Part shown: positions 8,665-16,056 of the stretch, in pieces
Numbering within the stretch: the first letter of the stretch is position 1
Layout: the number at the start of each line of letters is the position of its first letter
NCBI GenBank assembly: GCA_025359905.1
Contig: JANYDF010000088.1
Location: 1 to 61,107, forward strand
Reading direction: 5' to 3'
DNA length: 61,107 nt
Source of the DNA: Rhodospirillales bacterium
GTDB taxonomy: Bacteria; Pseudomonadota; Alphaproteobacteria; Acetobacterales; Acetobacteraceae
The notes under the pieces: model-generated
What the model was told of the DNA's origin: nothing
What the model saw: only the letters and a program-made list of their open reading frames with translations
Database searches by the model: none
Program-made: the position numbers and the translations under genes

Positions 8665-9536
8665 CCGATTTCATCATCTTTTCCGTCACCACCATCGCCA
8701 TCTGGTCGGTGCTGGGCATCAGCCTGCATCTGCAATTCGGCCTGACCGGCTTGGTGAATTTCGGTCAGGTGCTGCCATTCGCGGTCGGCGCGTACGGGGC
8801 CGGGTTCGCCGCCGTGCACGGCTTGCCGATCTGGGCCGGCGCGCTGATTGGCTGCGGGCTGGCGCCGCTGATTGGCGTGCTGGTGATCCTGCCCGCCGGG
8901 CGGCTGACGCAGGACTATTGGGCGCTGGTGACACTCGGCGCCGGCGAGATTTTCCGCCTCGCCATGCTGAACATTTCCGGCATCGCCGGGGGCGTGGAGG
9001 GCGCTTCCGTTGTCCGCCTCGGTGACCGCACGCTGGCGATGGTGCTGGCGCTGGTGTTGCTGACCGGCACAGCGCTGTTCGCGTTCCGCATGGACCGCAG
9101 CCCGCTTGGCCGCCTGTTGCGGGTGCTGCGGGAAGATGAAACCCTGGCCGCCACGCTCGGCCGCAATCCGCTGCGATTTCAACTGGTTGTAACCGCCGTA
9201 TCCTGGGTGATGGCCGGGCTCGCGGGCGTGCTGTACGCACACGTCACCGGCTACGTGTCGCCATCTTCGTTCATGGTCATTGAAACGTTCGTGATCTGGA
9301 CTGCGGTTGTGCTCGGCGGCCCCAACACCATCGCGGGCGTCGTGCTGGGCACGGCGGTGGTGCAACTAACCGGCGTGTCGACCCGATTCATCGCGCAATG
9401 GAGCCATTTACCGTCCGAGCTGGTCGCCAATTTGCGGCTGGCGGCGTTTGGCGCGGTGCTGGTGCTGGTGTTCCTGTTCCGCCCGCAAGGCGTCATCCCC
9501 GAACCCAAGCGGCGCTACAATGCTGATAGCCGCTGA
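8661..9536 (+). CDS. livM: Liv-type ABC transporter permease (LivM family)
   Basis: This 291-residue second permease of the importer begins MTDFIIFSVTTIAIW and has the LivM-type segment LQFGLTGLVNFGQVLPFAVGAYG followed by further membrane helices. LLRVLREDETLAATLGRNPL forms the cytoplasmic coupling loop. The ATG at 8661 overlaps the livH stop as ATGA; a longer open frame running back through livH is an out-of-frame shadow. The protein ends with a short basic tail, and its last codons overlap the start of the next ATPase gene by 17 nt. Confidence 0.88.
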   Translation: MTDFIIFSVTTIAIWSVLGISLHLQFGLTGLVNFGQVLPFAVGAYGAGFAAVHGLPIWAGALIGCGLAPLIGVLVILPAGRLTQDYWALVTLGAGEIFRLAMLNISGIAGGVEGASVVRLGDRTLAMVLALVLLTGTALFAFRMDRSPLGRLLRVLREDETLAATLGRNPLRFQLVVTAVSWVMAGLAGVLYAHVTGYVSPSSFMVIETFVIWTAVVLGGPNTIAGVVLGTAVVQLTGVSTRFIAQWSHLPSELVANLRLAAFGAVLVLVFLFRPQGVIPEPKRRYNADSR

Positions 9537-10275
9537 TATTTCGGTCGCCTTCGGCGGCTTCCAGGCCCTGCGCTCCGTGTCGGTGCAGGCAGCACCCGGC
9601 AGCATCGTCGGGCTGGTCGGCCCGAACGGCTCGGGCAAATCCACGTTGCTCGACGTCATCGCCGGGCTGCGCCAGCCGGACGGCGGCAAGGTGCAACTCG
9701 ACGGTGCAACCGTCCCGCTCGGGCGGCCCGACGTGGTGGCGGGCTTCGGCATCGGCCGGGCGTTTCAGGTGCCGCGCCTCGCCCGCCGCCTGACGGTGTT
9801 TCAAAACGTCATGGTCGGCGCGCGCGGCCAGTCTGGCGAGAAATTGTCCGACTTATTCCTGCGTCCCGGCCGGGTGGCGCGGCGGGAGCGGGAGGTGGAG
9901 GCGGCAGCGCGCGACATTTTGCGCCGCCTCGATCTATCGCACAAAGCCAATGATTATGCGTCAGACCTATCCGGCGGCCAGCAGAAACTGCTGTCGATGG
10001 GCATCCTGCTGATGGCCCACCCGCGCGTGCTGCTGCTCGACGAACCGGCGGCGGGCGTCAACCCGGTGCTGATCGAACGGCAAATCCGTTTCCTGCGTGA
10101 ACTGCGCGATGAGGGCCGCATCATTGTGCTGGTCGAACACAACATGGAAATGGTCGCTAACGTCTGCGATCACATCTTCGTGCTCGACGCTGGCGAGGTG
10201 ATCGCCGCGGGCACGCCGATGCAAATTCGCGCCGACGCCCGGGTGATGCGCTCGTATCTGGGCCAGCCGGCATGA
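9520..10275 (+). CDS. livG: Liv-type ABC transporter ATP-binding protein (LivG family)
   Basis: This 251-residue ATPase has Walker A GPNGSGKST, ABC signature LSGGQQKLLSMG and Walker B VLLLDEPAAGVNP. The next loop, IIVLVEHNMEMVANVCD, holds the switch histidine. The LivG-type insertion after the Walker A domain is present (RAFQVPRLARRLTVFQNVM). I chose the ATG at 9520, giving MLIAADISVAFGG; the longer frame from 9448 has a low-complexity, cysteine-rich N-terminus that is livM read out of frame. The start lies inside the 3' end of livM. Confidence 0.88.
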   Translation: MLIAADISVAFGGFQALRSVSVQAAPGSIVGLVGPNGSGKSTLLDVIAGLRQPDGGKVQLDGATVPLGRPDVVAGFGIGRAFQVPRLARRLTVFQNVMVGARGQSGEKLSDLFLRPGRVARREREVEAAARDILRRLDLSHKANDYASDLSGGQQKLLSMGILLMAHPRVLLLDEPAAGVNPVLIERQIRFLRELRDEGRIIVLVEHNMEMVANVCDHIFVLDAGEVIAAGTPMQIRADARVMRSYLGQPA

Positions 10276-10985
10276 CGGCGCTGGCGCTGTCCGGTGTGGT
10301 GGCGGGCTACGGCGCCATCACGGTGCTGAACGGCGTGTCGTTGCAAGTCGGCGACGGCGAGGTGCTGGCGGTACTGGGGGCCAACGGTTCCGGCAAATCG
10401 ACAGTGCTGAAAACCGCCATCGGCCTGACTCGCATGACGGCCGGGCGGATCGATTTCGCCGGACAAGACATCTCCACATTGCCCGCGCACCGGCGCGCCG
10501 CCCTCGGCATGGGTTACGTACCGCAAACGCGCAACGTGTTCGGCGAACTCAGCGTCGCCGACAATTTGCGCATGGGTGGCTATTTACGCCGCGACGCGCT
10601 GGGGCCGGACCTCGACCGCGTGTTCACGCTGTTCCCCCGCCTGCGCGAGCGCAAACGCGAACTGGCCGGCAACCTCAGCGGCGGTGAGCGGCGTATGCTG
10701 GCCATTGGCCAAACCTTGTTATTGCGCCCCAAACTGCTGCTGCTGGACGAGCCGAGCAGCGACCTGTCGCCGGTGATGGTGGGACTGGTGTTCGACGCCA
10801 TCCGCCGCATCCGCGCCGAAACCGGCATTCCGGTGCTGCTGGTCGAGCAAAACGTGACGATGGCGCTGTCGCTGGCGGATCGCGTGTGCGTGCTGGTGCG
10901 CGGGCGGGAGGCGCTGGATGTGGCGGCCTCGGCGTTGGAGATGGCGGATTTGCAGGCGTTGTTTATGGATGGGGGGGTGCGGTAG
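10272..10985 (+). CDS. livF: Liv-type ABC transporter ATP-binding protein (LivF family)
   Basis: This 237-residue ATPase is the second energising subunit of the importer. It has Walker A GANGSGKST, signature LSGGERRMLAIG, and Walker B LLLLDEPSSDLSP followed by VLLVEQNVTMALSLAD. The usual LivF interface segment GMGYVPQTRNVFGELSV is present. The start overlaps the livG stop as ATGA. It is the last gene of the importer; a weak pair of hairpins follows about 80 nt downstream. Confidence 0.9.
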   Translation: MTALALSGVVAGYGAITVLNGVSLQVGDGEVLAVLGANGSGKSTVLKTAIGLTRMTAGRIDFAGQDISTLPAHRRAALGMGYVPQTRNVFGELSVADNLRMGGYLRRDALGPDLDRVFTLFPRLRERKRELAGNLSGGERRMLAIGQTLLLRPKLLLLDEPSSDLSPVMVGLVFDAIRRIRAETGIPVLLVEQNVTMALSLADRVCVLVRGREALDVAASALEMADLQALFMDGGVR

Positions 10986-11065
10986 GGGCGCATGCCCCGC
11001 TGGGTGCAGCGGTGATCTTGCATTGCAGCATTGTGCGGCTGTGCCGCGCGTGGTTGCATCTCGTA

Positions 11066-11111
11066 GGGCGATTGGTAGGGTCGGATCGCCCCGTTGCGCG
11101 TAACTCAACGG
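11066..11111. terminator. Two small hairpins between livF and the PqqD-like operon
   Basis: GGGCGAT (11066-11072) pairs with ATCGCCC (11085-11091) across 12 nt, and CCGTTG (11091-11096) pairs with CAACGG (11106-11111) across 9 nt. Neither has a T-run. They lie in the 148-bp gap between the importer and the next operon and could end the first transcript or shape the leader of the second. No precursor-peptide-sized frame with a convincing ribosome site lies in this gap. Confidence 0.35.
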
Positions 11112-11133
11112 TCAGACCGCACGGAGCGACACG

Positions 11134-11574
11134 ATGCCGGCCTCGCTGGATCAAGAGTTCTGTTTGCCCGGACCCCAGGTTATTTCTCGGGATTTCGGCG
11201 ACGAAATGGTTGTGGCCAATCTCGACACTGGCTTGTTTTACAGCCTTGGCGGTTCTGCCCCGGCGATTTGGAGCGGACTCCTGGCGGGCCATACCGGCCG
11301 GCAGATTGCCGCCGCGCTGTTCGGCAGCGATCCGGCCACCCACGTTACCGCCGTGGCACGTTGCGTCAGCGAATTGCTTGCCGAGCAATTGCTGATCCCT
11401 GCCGAAAGCACCGCCATTACGGCGGCTGCGGCCGCCCCTGCCGCCATCGCATTCGCCGAGCCTTCGTTGGAGCGTTTCGACGACTTGCAGGGGCTGTTGC
11501 TGGTGGACCCAATCCACGATGTCAGCGAGGCCGGGTGGCCCGTCTTGCCGCCTGCGGACGTGACTGCGGGATAG
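11134..11574 (+). CDS. PqqD-like (RiPP recognition element) protein with conserved-looking C-terminal tail
   Basis: This is a 146-residue soluble protein. Residues about 10-88 fit the PqqD family fold, a small winged helix that binds peptide substrates of modifying enzymes. The stretch runs VISRDFGDEMVVANLDTGLF, then APAIWSGLLAG, then CVSELLAEQLLIP. An Ala/Pro-rich linker follows, and then a distinct tail at residues about 109-139 containing LERFDDLQGLLLVDPIHD and AGWP. PqqD relatives next to HprK-like kinases are known, possibly the HPr-rel-A group of TIGRFAMs, but I could not check this. The gene begins a five-gene operon and its stop overlaps the kinase start. Its partner peptide is not evident. 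Confidence 0.78.
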   Translation: MPASLDQEFCLPGPQVISRDFGDEMVVANLDTGLFYSLGGSAPAIWSGLLAGHTGRQIAAALFGSDPATHVTAVARCVSELLAEQLLIPAESTAITAAAAAPAAIAFAEPSLERFDDLQGLLLVDPIHDVSEAGWPVLPPADVTAG

Positions 11575-12605
11575 TGGTGGTGCAAACGCCGGTCCAGCGT
11601 GCCGTGGATACCGCAGCGCTGCTGCAACCGGCCGCGATGCTGCGGTTGGCATTGCCGTGCGGCATTGTGCGGCTGCATTTCGCCACCCCGGCGCTGGGAA
11701 CGATGTTCGTGCCGGCGTTTCTGCCTGCGGAGCCGGGGGCGGAGACGGGGGCGGACCCTGGGGCGGAGACGGGGGATGTCTGGGATATCTTCGTTACTGC
11801 CGGCGATCAAGGCACGGCCGCGCCCGCGCTGGTGCCGCCTGATCCTGGCGGCGAGATGATCCTCAATGCGGATGCGGCGGCGTTCGGGCTGTGGATGGGG
11901 CGGCACACGCCTACTTTGTATGCGGTCGATCTCCTGCGCCGCCGCGCTTTATATTGGGTGGCGCGTTTGGCCAGCGTGCCCGCGTGGGAGCGTGCCCGCC
12001 CATTTCTGCCGATCTTTCAGGCGATGCTGGACGCAACGCCGTGGATTGCTGTGCATGCGGCGGCAATCGCGTGGCAGGGCAGGGCTGTGCTGCTCGCAGG
12101 CGCCGGGCACGCGGGCAAGACCAGCCTTGCACTCGCTGGCCTGTGCGCCGGCTGGCGCTTCGCGGGCGACGACTTCGTGTTGTTGCGCACCGGCACCGCA
12201 CCGGAGGTGGCCCCACTTTATGCCACGGCGCGATTGCGCGACGACATGCTGCCCCAGTTTCGCGCGCTGGAGGCGGCGCGGCGCGAGATTTCCGGCGACG
12301 ACGGCGAACGCCGCCACGAATTGTCGTTTGGCCGCATGGCGGACGCGGGCGAGATTGGTGGCGCTCCACTCGCGGCAGTGTTTTTGCTGGACCGGCGTGG
12401 CGCGGCGACGCCGCAATTCGCGCCGGTCAGCCGCACCGCCGTGTTGGCGGCATTGGCGGCCAGCACCGCCACCGCAGCGCCTGGCAACGGGGCGGCGCGC
12501 ACGGCGAAGCTTATGCAAGCATTGACCGGGCAGCGCCCGCAACGGTTTGATCCGGGCGGCGGGTTCGCTCAAGCGCTGGCTGCGTTGGCGGCAGCGGTGG
12601 CATGA
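11574..12605 (+). CDS. HprK-related P-loop kinase
   Basis: This protein is about 343 residues long. A P-loop, AGAGHAGKTS, is at about residues 173-182, preceded by WIAVHAAAIAWQGRAVLL and followed by WRFAGDDFVLLRTG. This is the arrangement of HPr-kinase-like domains, where the acidic pair follows the P-loop. The N-terminal half resembles nothing I can name and contains an acidic repeat, PGAETGADPGAETG, encoded by a 15-nt tandem duplication near 11730-11775. No ATG fits; GTG codons at 11574, 11577 and 11580 are candidates, the first overlapping the PqqD-like stop. The true substrate is unlikely to be HPr, since no PTS gene is near. Confidence 0.75.
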   Translation: MVVQTPVQRAVDTAALLQPAAMLRLALPCGIVRLHFATPALGTMFVPAFLPAEPGAETGADPGAETGDVWDIFVTAGDQGTAAPALVPPDPGGEMILNADAAAFGLWMGRHTPTLYAVDLLRRRALYWVARLASVPAWERARPFLPIFQAMLDATPWIAVHAAAIAWQGRAVLLAGAGHAGKTSLALAGLCAGWRFAGDDFVLLRTGTAPEVAPLYATARLRDDMLPQFRALEAARREISGDDGERRHELSFGRMADAGEIGGAPLAAVFLLDRRGAATPQFAPVSRTAVLAALAASTATAAPGNGAARTAKLMQALTGQRPQRFDPGGGFAQALAALAAAVA

Positions 12606-13276
12606 CCGGACCCACCGTCAGCGCGATCGTGCCGGTGCACAATGGCGCGCAGTATATCGCGGCGGCGATACGAAGCATCCGTTCGCAGACAAGGCCGGTG
12701 GATGAAGTCATTGTGGTCGACGATGGCTCGACCGATGCGACGGTGGAGATTGTGCGGCGGACTGACCCCCACGCTATCCTGATCTGCCAGCCGCAAGGTG
12801 GCCCGGCACGGGCGCGCAATGCCGGCGCGGCGCAGGCCAGCGGCACATGGCTGGCGTTTCTGGACCATGACGACTTATGGCCGGTAGAGCGCACCGCAGC
12901 CCTGCTTCGCGCGGCGGCGGCAAACCCACTGGCTGGGTTAGTGTGCGGCCGGACGCGGATTGAAGAAATGCCTGGTGCAGTAACCGATGCGCGGCTGCGG
13001 CGGGCCGACGGCACGCATGTGCCGTTCCTGTTTCACAGCCTGCTGGTGCGCCGCGACCTTTGGCTGGTGGCCGGCGGCATGAGCCCGGCGTTTAGCCATG
13101 GCGAGGATTTGGATCTGTACCTGCGCCTGATCGACGCGGGCGTCACGCTGGCCAAGGTGGATGCCGATGCGCTGGTTTACCGCCAGCACGCCGGCAATCG
13201 TTCGCGGCTGGTGGATGTGTCGCAAGCGGCACTGCTGACGGCGATGCGCGGCGCGATCCGGCGGCGGCGGGAATGA
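12602..13276 (+). CDS. Family 2 glycosyltransferase (GT-A fold)
   Basis: This is a 224-residue soluble GT-A transferase. It has the nucleotide-sugar-binding start VSAIVPVHNGAQYIAAAI, the EVIVVDDGSTD motif and the metal-binding AFLDHDDLW acid cluster. The C-terminal half is short, ending soon after the GEDLDLYLRLIDAG acceptor-side motif, and there is no membrane helix. The start overlaps the kinase stop as ATGA. A second, similar transferase follows immediately, so the pair may add two sugars in sequence. Donor and acceptor cannot be inferred. Confidence 0.88.
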   Translation: MTGPTVSAIVPVHNGAQYIAAAIRSIRSQTRPVDEVIVVDDGSTDATVEIVRRTDPHAILICQPQGGPARARNAGAAQASGTWLAFLDHDDLWPVERTAALLRAAAANPLAGLVCGRTRIEEMPGAVTDARLRRADGTHVPFLFHSLLVRRDLWLVAGGMSPAFSHGEDLDLYLRLIDAGVTLAKVDADALVYRQHAGNRSRLVDVSQAALLTAMRGAIRRRRE

Positions 13277-13983
13277 TGCACGACCAGCCTTTGACGATCT
13301 CGGTGCTGGTAGCGTGCTGGAATGGCGAACGCTACGTGGCGGAAGCGCTCGAATCGATCCTGCGGCAGGAACCGCCGCCTGGCGAAGTGATCGCGGTGGA
13401 CGATGGCTCGACAGACGCAAGTGCTGCCGTGATGGCCAGCTTCGCGCCGCGCGTGACGCTGCTACGGCAGTCCAACCAGGGCGTTGCCGCAGCGTTGGAC
13501 GCTGCTGCTGCGCGGGCCAGCGGCGAGGCCATTGCGTTTCTGGACGCCGACGATCTGTGGCTGCCGGGCAAGCTGGCGCGGCAGTCGGCGGCACTGGCAG
13601 CCGATCCAGCGCTGGATGGCGTGTTCGGCCATATGAGCTGCTTCGCCAGTCCCGACTTGCCGGAGGCGGAGCGCGCCACGCTTCGCATCGACGCGAGCGC
13701 TGTGCCTGGCTTGGTGAAAGGGGCCCTGCTGCTGCGCCGCGCGGCGTTCGACCGCATCGGCGGGTTCGGCCGTGGGCCGCGCGCGGCAGATTTCATCGCT
13801 TGGTATGCCCGCGCTGCTGCACTGGGCTTTCATTGGCGGATGCTGCCCGAGACAGTCTGCTTGCGGCGAATTCACCAGGCCAACATGAGCCGCAGCAACC
13901 GTCCGCAGCAACACGCCGATTATTTGCAGGTGATGCGCGACTCGCTGGTGCGGCGGCGCGCGGTGCAGGACCGCGGCGCATGA
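13273..13983 (+). CDS. Family 2 glycosyltransferase (GT-A fold), second copy
   Basis: This 236-residue soluble transferase resembles its upstream neighbour in length and plan: ISVLVACWNGERYVAEALESI, VIAVDDGSTDASA, then AIAFLDADDLWLPGKLA. The later acceptor-side region, RGPRAADFIAWYARAAALGF, differs from the GEDLDLYLRLIDAG of the first copy, suggesting a different acceptor. It starts at 13273 (two tandem ATGs close to the overlap) and overlaps both neighbours by 4 nt, so it lies within the same coupled operon. Confidence 0.87.
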   Translation: MMHDQPLTISVLVACWNGERYVAEALESILRQEPPPGEVIAVDDGSTDASAAVMASFAPRVTLLRQSNQGVAAALDAAAARASGEAIAFLDADDLWLPGKLARQSAALAADPALDGVFGHMSCFASPDLPEAERATLRIDASAVPGLVKGALLLRRAAFDRIGGFGRGPRAADFIAWYARAAALGFHWRMLPETVCLRRIHQANMSRSNRPQQHADYLQVMRDSLVRRRAVQDRGA

Positions 13984-15890
13984 CCGGCCCGCTATTGTCG
14001 GCGCGCGAGCGCTTCCTGCTACGTGCCTGCCTGTGCCAAGGCGCCGATGTTCGGGACGCCTTTGCCGCATGGCACCCGTTTGCCAATCCGGCTGCGATGC
14101 AAGGGCGCGAATTGCGGCTGATGCCGATGCTGCTGGCAAGCTTGCGGCGCGAGGGCATCGATGACCCGATCTTGCCGTGGCTGCGCGGCCACGCCAAGCA
14201 CATCTGGCTGGCTGGCGCGTTGCGAATGCGCACCCTGCGCGCCGGGCTCGACACATTGCAGGCCGAGGGTATGCCAGTGGTGCTGCTCAAGGGCGCCGCC
14301 TTGTTGGCCCGTTGGCGTGGCGAGGCGGAAACGCGCCCGATGGGCGATTTCGACCTGCTCGTGCCGCGCGAATTGGTACGAAACGCCCTGGCTGACTTGC
14401 ACACCGTAGGGTGGCACGGACCGGCGGCCGATCTGGTGACCGAGGACGATCTGCAACGCTTTCACGCGCTCGCGATGTTGGATAAGGCTGGCAACGCGCT
14501 GGATATTCATTGGCGGCCCGCCGAGGCGATCCTAGATTCCGCGCATGCCGACGGCGTGTTCGCCCGCAGCGTGGAAGCGAGCATCGACGGGCGGCGCTGC
14601 CGGGTGGCGGGGCTGACCGACCATCTGTTCGTGTTGCTGGCTCACGCGTTGCACAATCAGGTCGCGCAGCGCTGCGATTGGGTTGCCGAAGCGGAGATGG
14701 TGCTGCGGTGCGCGGCGCCGGACGACTGGGATTGGCCGCTGTTTCTGGTGCTGTGCCGCCAATACCGGCTTGAGGCCTGGGCGCGGCGGTCACTGTCGCT
14801 GGTGAGCGCGGTGTCCGGACGCGTACTGCCGTCCGGTGCGCCGCATGCCGGCTCGACCAGCGCGCGTTGGGCGGGTGCCACGCGGCGGCGGACAATTCCG
14901 GCACGTTCAGCGCGCCCCGCGCCGGAGACGCCCATGGCCGCCGTCGAGGACCCGGAGGCGGCCTTGTATGCGGCGCTGGCACGATATGCATCGTCGCGTC
15001 AGTTCGCCATAGCAAGCCCGGACGGCCTGGATTTCGGCTTGCAGTCCGGCGGCGCGTCGTTCCTCGGTGGTTGGTCGGTGCCGGAGCAGGGCGGTCGTTG
15101 GAGCGATGGCGATATCGCTTTGATGGCCCTGCGCGTGCCCGGCGGCCAAAGCGGCGACCCGGTGTGGCTGCGCCTGCACGCGCGCCCGTATTTGCCGGAT
15201 GCCGACTCGCAACTCGACATCACCGTCTGGGCCGGGGATGGCATGATGCGCTGGCACTATGCGCACGGCGACGCTGGCAGCCAGGTGGTGGCTGGGCGGC
15301 TGCTGCCCTGGCGTGACAGCGCAGTGTTGCCGCTATGGCTGCGTTTCGACGGGCTGATGCCAGCGTGGGACCGGGTGCGTTTGGACCGTGATCCGCGCAA
15401 ACTTGGGATCTTCCTGCGCAGCATCGTGGCGCCCCACGCCATCCCGCGCCTCGCCGGACCGTTGCATCTGAGCGAGCCGGCAGCGGATCTGGTGGCCGTT
15501 AGCGGTTGGAGCGGTGCCGAGCCGACGGGGCGCTGGAGCCTCGCGGCCGAGGCGCAATTGCTATTTCGTCTCGCCGACACACCCCCCGCAGCCGTCGAAT
15601 TGCTGTTAAGCCGCTGTTACTCGGCGGATGCGCGCGGACAGCGGGTGCACGTGCTGGTGAATGGCAAAATTCGTCTGCGCACGCTGATCCCCGGCGACGA
15701 AGATGCGGCCCCCCTCGGCACGGATCTTGGCCACCTGCTGACGGTCTCGCTGCCGGACGGCTTATGCGCGGGCGCCGTAATCGATCTGCGGCTGCGCATC
15801 GCGGCCCCGGTTTCGCCACTCTCGCTCGGCCGCTCCCGCGATGGCCGCAGGCTGGGCATTCAGCTACGCGAGGTTCGCCCCGCAGCGTGA
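13980..15890 (+). CDS. Nucleotidyltransferase-family protein fused to two repeated beta-type modules
   Basis: This protein is 636 residues long. Residues about 1-280 match the uncharacterised nucleotidyltransferase family often found in polysaccharide or RiPP loci: VVLLKGAALL, then RPMGDFDLLVPRE with the DxD metal pair, then LDIHWRP. An Arg/Pro-rich linker lies at about 285-320. After it, two segments carry the same signature at about 361-378 (GGWSVPEQGGRWSDGD) and 505-522 (SGWSGAEPTGRWSLAA), some 145 residues apart. This suggests duplicated beta-sandwich modules, perhaps carbohydrate-binding. A separate start at 14934 is possible but has no ribosome site. It ends the operon and overlaps the second glycosyltransferase as ATGA. 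Confidence 0.72.
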   Translation: MTGPLLSARERFLLRACLCQGADVRDAFAAWHPFANPAAMQGRELRLMPMLLASLRREGIDDPILPWLRGHAKHIWLAGALRMRTLRAGLDTLQAEGMPVVLLKGAALLARWRGEAETRPMGDFDLLVPRELVRNALADLHTVGWHGPAADLVTEDDLQRFHALAMLDKAGNALDIHWRPAEAILDSAHADGVFARSVEASIDGRRCRVAGLTDHLFVLLAHALHNQVAQRCDWVAEAEMVLRCAAPDDWDWPLFLVLCRQYRLEAWARRSLSLVSAVSGRVLPSGAPHAGSTSARWAGATRRRTIPARSARPAPETPMAAVEDPEAALYAALARYASSRQFAIASPDGLDFGLQSGGASFLGGWSVPEQGGRWSDGDIALMALRVPGGQSGDPVWLRLHARPYLPDADSQLDITVWAGDGMMRWHYAHGDAGSQVVAGRLLPWRDSAVLPLWLRFDGLMPAWDRVRLDRDPRKLGIFLRSIVAPHAIPRLAGPLHLSEPAADLVAVSGWSGAEPTGRWSLAAEAQLLFRLADTPPAAVELLLSRCYSADARGQRVHVLVNGKIRLRTLIPGDEDAAPLGTDLGHLLTVSLPDGLCAGAVIDLRLRIAAPVSPLSLGRSRDGRRLGIQLREVRPAA

Positions 15891-16056
15891 CCGTCTCGCG
15901 AACGCACCTGCCCGCCCGGTTCAATTCAACCCAAGCCGCAATTCGTCCCAACGACGCGCTCGCACCAAACCGGATCTTGCAGCGAACAGGCCGAAACAGC
16001 CAGTTGACGCACCCGCCCGCGCAGCGAACACTTGTTTCCTATCAGGAGCGGTGCGC

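Noticed and set aside
10986-11133. A hidden precursor peptide gene before the PqqD-like gene
   Set aside because: The only ATG frame (10992) stops after 7 codons, and the longer frames lack a ribosome site and any leader-core pattern.
13314-13979. Open frame extending the nucleotidyltransferase gene upstream
   Set aside because: It is the second glycosyltransferase gene read in another frame; the ATG at 13980 has the coupling overlap and the family start.
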